This document shows positions 4,944 to 5,502 of a stretch of 5,502 nt of DNA, one piece after another. The position numbers and the translations under genes are program-made. The first letter of the stretch is position 1. Each line of letters opens with the position of its first letter. This DNA is from an uncultured Collinsella sp. (lineage in GTDB: Bacteria > Actinomycetota > Coriobacteriia > Coriobacteriales > Coriobacteriaceae), in NCBI GenBank assembly GCA_900554985.1, contig USJQ01000083.1:1-5502 (forward strand), in the 5' to 3' direction. The notes below the pieces were generated by a model. The model was not told the origin of the DNA. It saw only the letters and a list, made by a program, of their open reading frames with translations, and did no database searches.

Positions 4944-5502
4944 TCATCCTCCGATTTGGGACATAAATCGTTGCGTGCCCTCAATTATCGCGTGTTCCTG
5001 CGGTTTGTGGGCCACGGCATCACGCCCAATCGACCGTACCTGCATATCATCACCGCGGCGCAGGGCGTCGCGCCCCGCATACTCGGCATCGCTGAACAGG
5101 CACGGACGCACGTTACCATCGGCCGTCAGGCGTAGACGGTTGCAATTCGCGCAAAAATGGTTGGACATGGCGCTGATGAAGCCGACCGTTCCCGCCGCGC
5201 CCGGAAAGCGCCAATAGCGCGCAGGGCCCGCGCCGGCAGGAGCGTCGTTGATGTCGAGCGGCTCGAGCTCGCCCAGTCCCGCCGCCGCGGCCCCGGCATT
5301 GATGCGCGCCCGCAGCTCGTCGCTCGGAACGGTGTCGCTCGCGTCCCACAGCTCGGGATTGAGCGCGGGCGCATGCGGGTCCACAGCGCAATGCGAGCTC
5401 GTGCGCTCGTCGCCGATGGGCATATATTCGATAAAGGACGGAATATTAAAGGATTTTATTCTAATGGATTCATATACGACAAAAATTACAATATCATAGG
5501 TA
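4944..5502 (-). CDS. moaA: MoaA, GTP 3',8-cyclase, C-terminal part (5' end outside the window or replaced)
   Basis: MoaA is a radical-SAM enzyme that, with MoaC, makes cyclic pyranopterin monophosphate from GTP. From FIEYMPIGDER (FIEY at 5435-5424) to the stop at 4944, the frame matches the C-terminal half of the family. HFCANCNRLRLT followed by RPCLF carries the three cysteines of the GTP-binding [4Fe-4S] cluster (codons at 5151-5153, 5142-5144 and 5100-5102; CX2C then 13 residues and C). The tail has HKPQEHAI and ends SQIGG, the conserved Gly-Gly needed for activity. About 163 of the usual 320-340 residues are present; the N-terminal CX3CX2C cluster would lie outside the window. Upstream of FIEYM the frame stays open to the window edge, but the translation (VVYESIRIKSFNIPS) does not resemble MoaA and the DNA becomes A+T-rich. 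The first ATG visible, at 5423, is inside the domain and is not the true start. Confidence 0.88.
   Translation of the reverse strand, partial: TYDIVIFVVYESIRIKSFNIPSFIEYMPIGDERTSSHCAVDPHAPALNPELWDASDTVPSDELRARINAGAAAAGLGELEPLDINDAPAGAGPARYWRFPGAAGTVGFISAMSNHFCANCNRLRLTADGNVRPCLFSDAEYAGRDALRRGDDMQVRSIGRDAVAHKPQEHAIIEGTQRFMSQIGG
5436..5502. other. A+T-rich segment at the window edge, unlike the rest of moaA
   Basis: From about 5436 to the end, G+C falls to roughly 25%, against about 60% in the adjoining moaA sequence. The change is abrupt, just upstream of the FIEYM codons. I see no terminal inverted repeat, RNA gene or known element end in the few bases available. It could be foreign inserted DNA, a recombination join or an assembly artefact. 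Confidence 0.5.

Noticed and set aside
3560..4966. A 468-codon open frame on the plus strand
   Set aside because: It lies opposite moaC-mobB and its translation is rich in Arg, Gly, His and Val without domains. It is the antisense shadow of a high-G+C gene.
5463..5498. Tiny plus-strand frame MDSYTTKITIS
   Set aside because: Eleven codons in A+T-rich DNA at the edge, with no homology that I recognise.

Overview
The window is about 60% G+C in its coding parts. All recognisable genes lie on the minus strand, so the biological reading order runs from high to low coordinates. The composition, the short CCACAAAGG...CCTTTGTGG hairpins between genes and the gene types suggest an actinobacterial gut anaerobe of the Coriobacteriia, most likely Collinsella-like. 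That assignment is inference from composition and memory, not from a search.

Layout in transcription order. (1) 5502-4944: the C-terminal half of MoaA (GTP 3',8-cyclase), with the distal [4Fe-4S] cysteines and the terminal Gly-Gly. The 60-70 bases at the window edge are only about 25% G+C and do not read like MoaA. (2) 4939-3635: a MoaC domain fused to a MobB domain, translationally coupled to moaA. Together these genes cover the first steps of molybdopterin synthesis and a GTPase used late in guanine-dinucleotide cofactor formation. (3) 3629-3539: two stem-loops, the second with a U-tract, probably ending the moa transcript. (4) 3535-3499: a promoter-like sequence whose -35 and -10 boxes lie in the arms of a 10-bp inverted repeat. 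(5) 3370-2090: a 12-TM major facilitator transporter, followed by a perfect 19-bp-arm palindrome. (6) 1987-1115: an 873-bp IS3-family (IS150-like) element with terminal inverted repeats and a 3-bp target duplication. It sits exactly in the loop of another CACCACAAAGG hairpin. Its transposase carries an in-frame internal deletion, and its ribosome binding site lies in a hairpin formed partly by the terminal repeat. (7) 1002-181: a Cof-type HAD phosphatase. (8) 168-135: an intact copy of the hairpin repeat. (9) 112-1: a possible N-terminal fragment of an unrecognised gene, in DNA of lower G+C.

The molybdenum genes form a functional unit. The transporter and HAD hydrolase look like independent housekeeping or accessory genes. 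The IS has split what looks like the terminator between transporter and hydrolase, so transporter transcripts may now read into the transposase and hydrolase. I found no wholly new system. The most notable points are the MoaC-MobB fusion, the IS placed in a hairpin loop, the deleted but catalytically complete transposase, and the composition break inside moaA.
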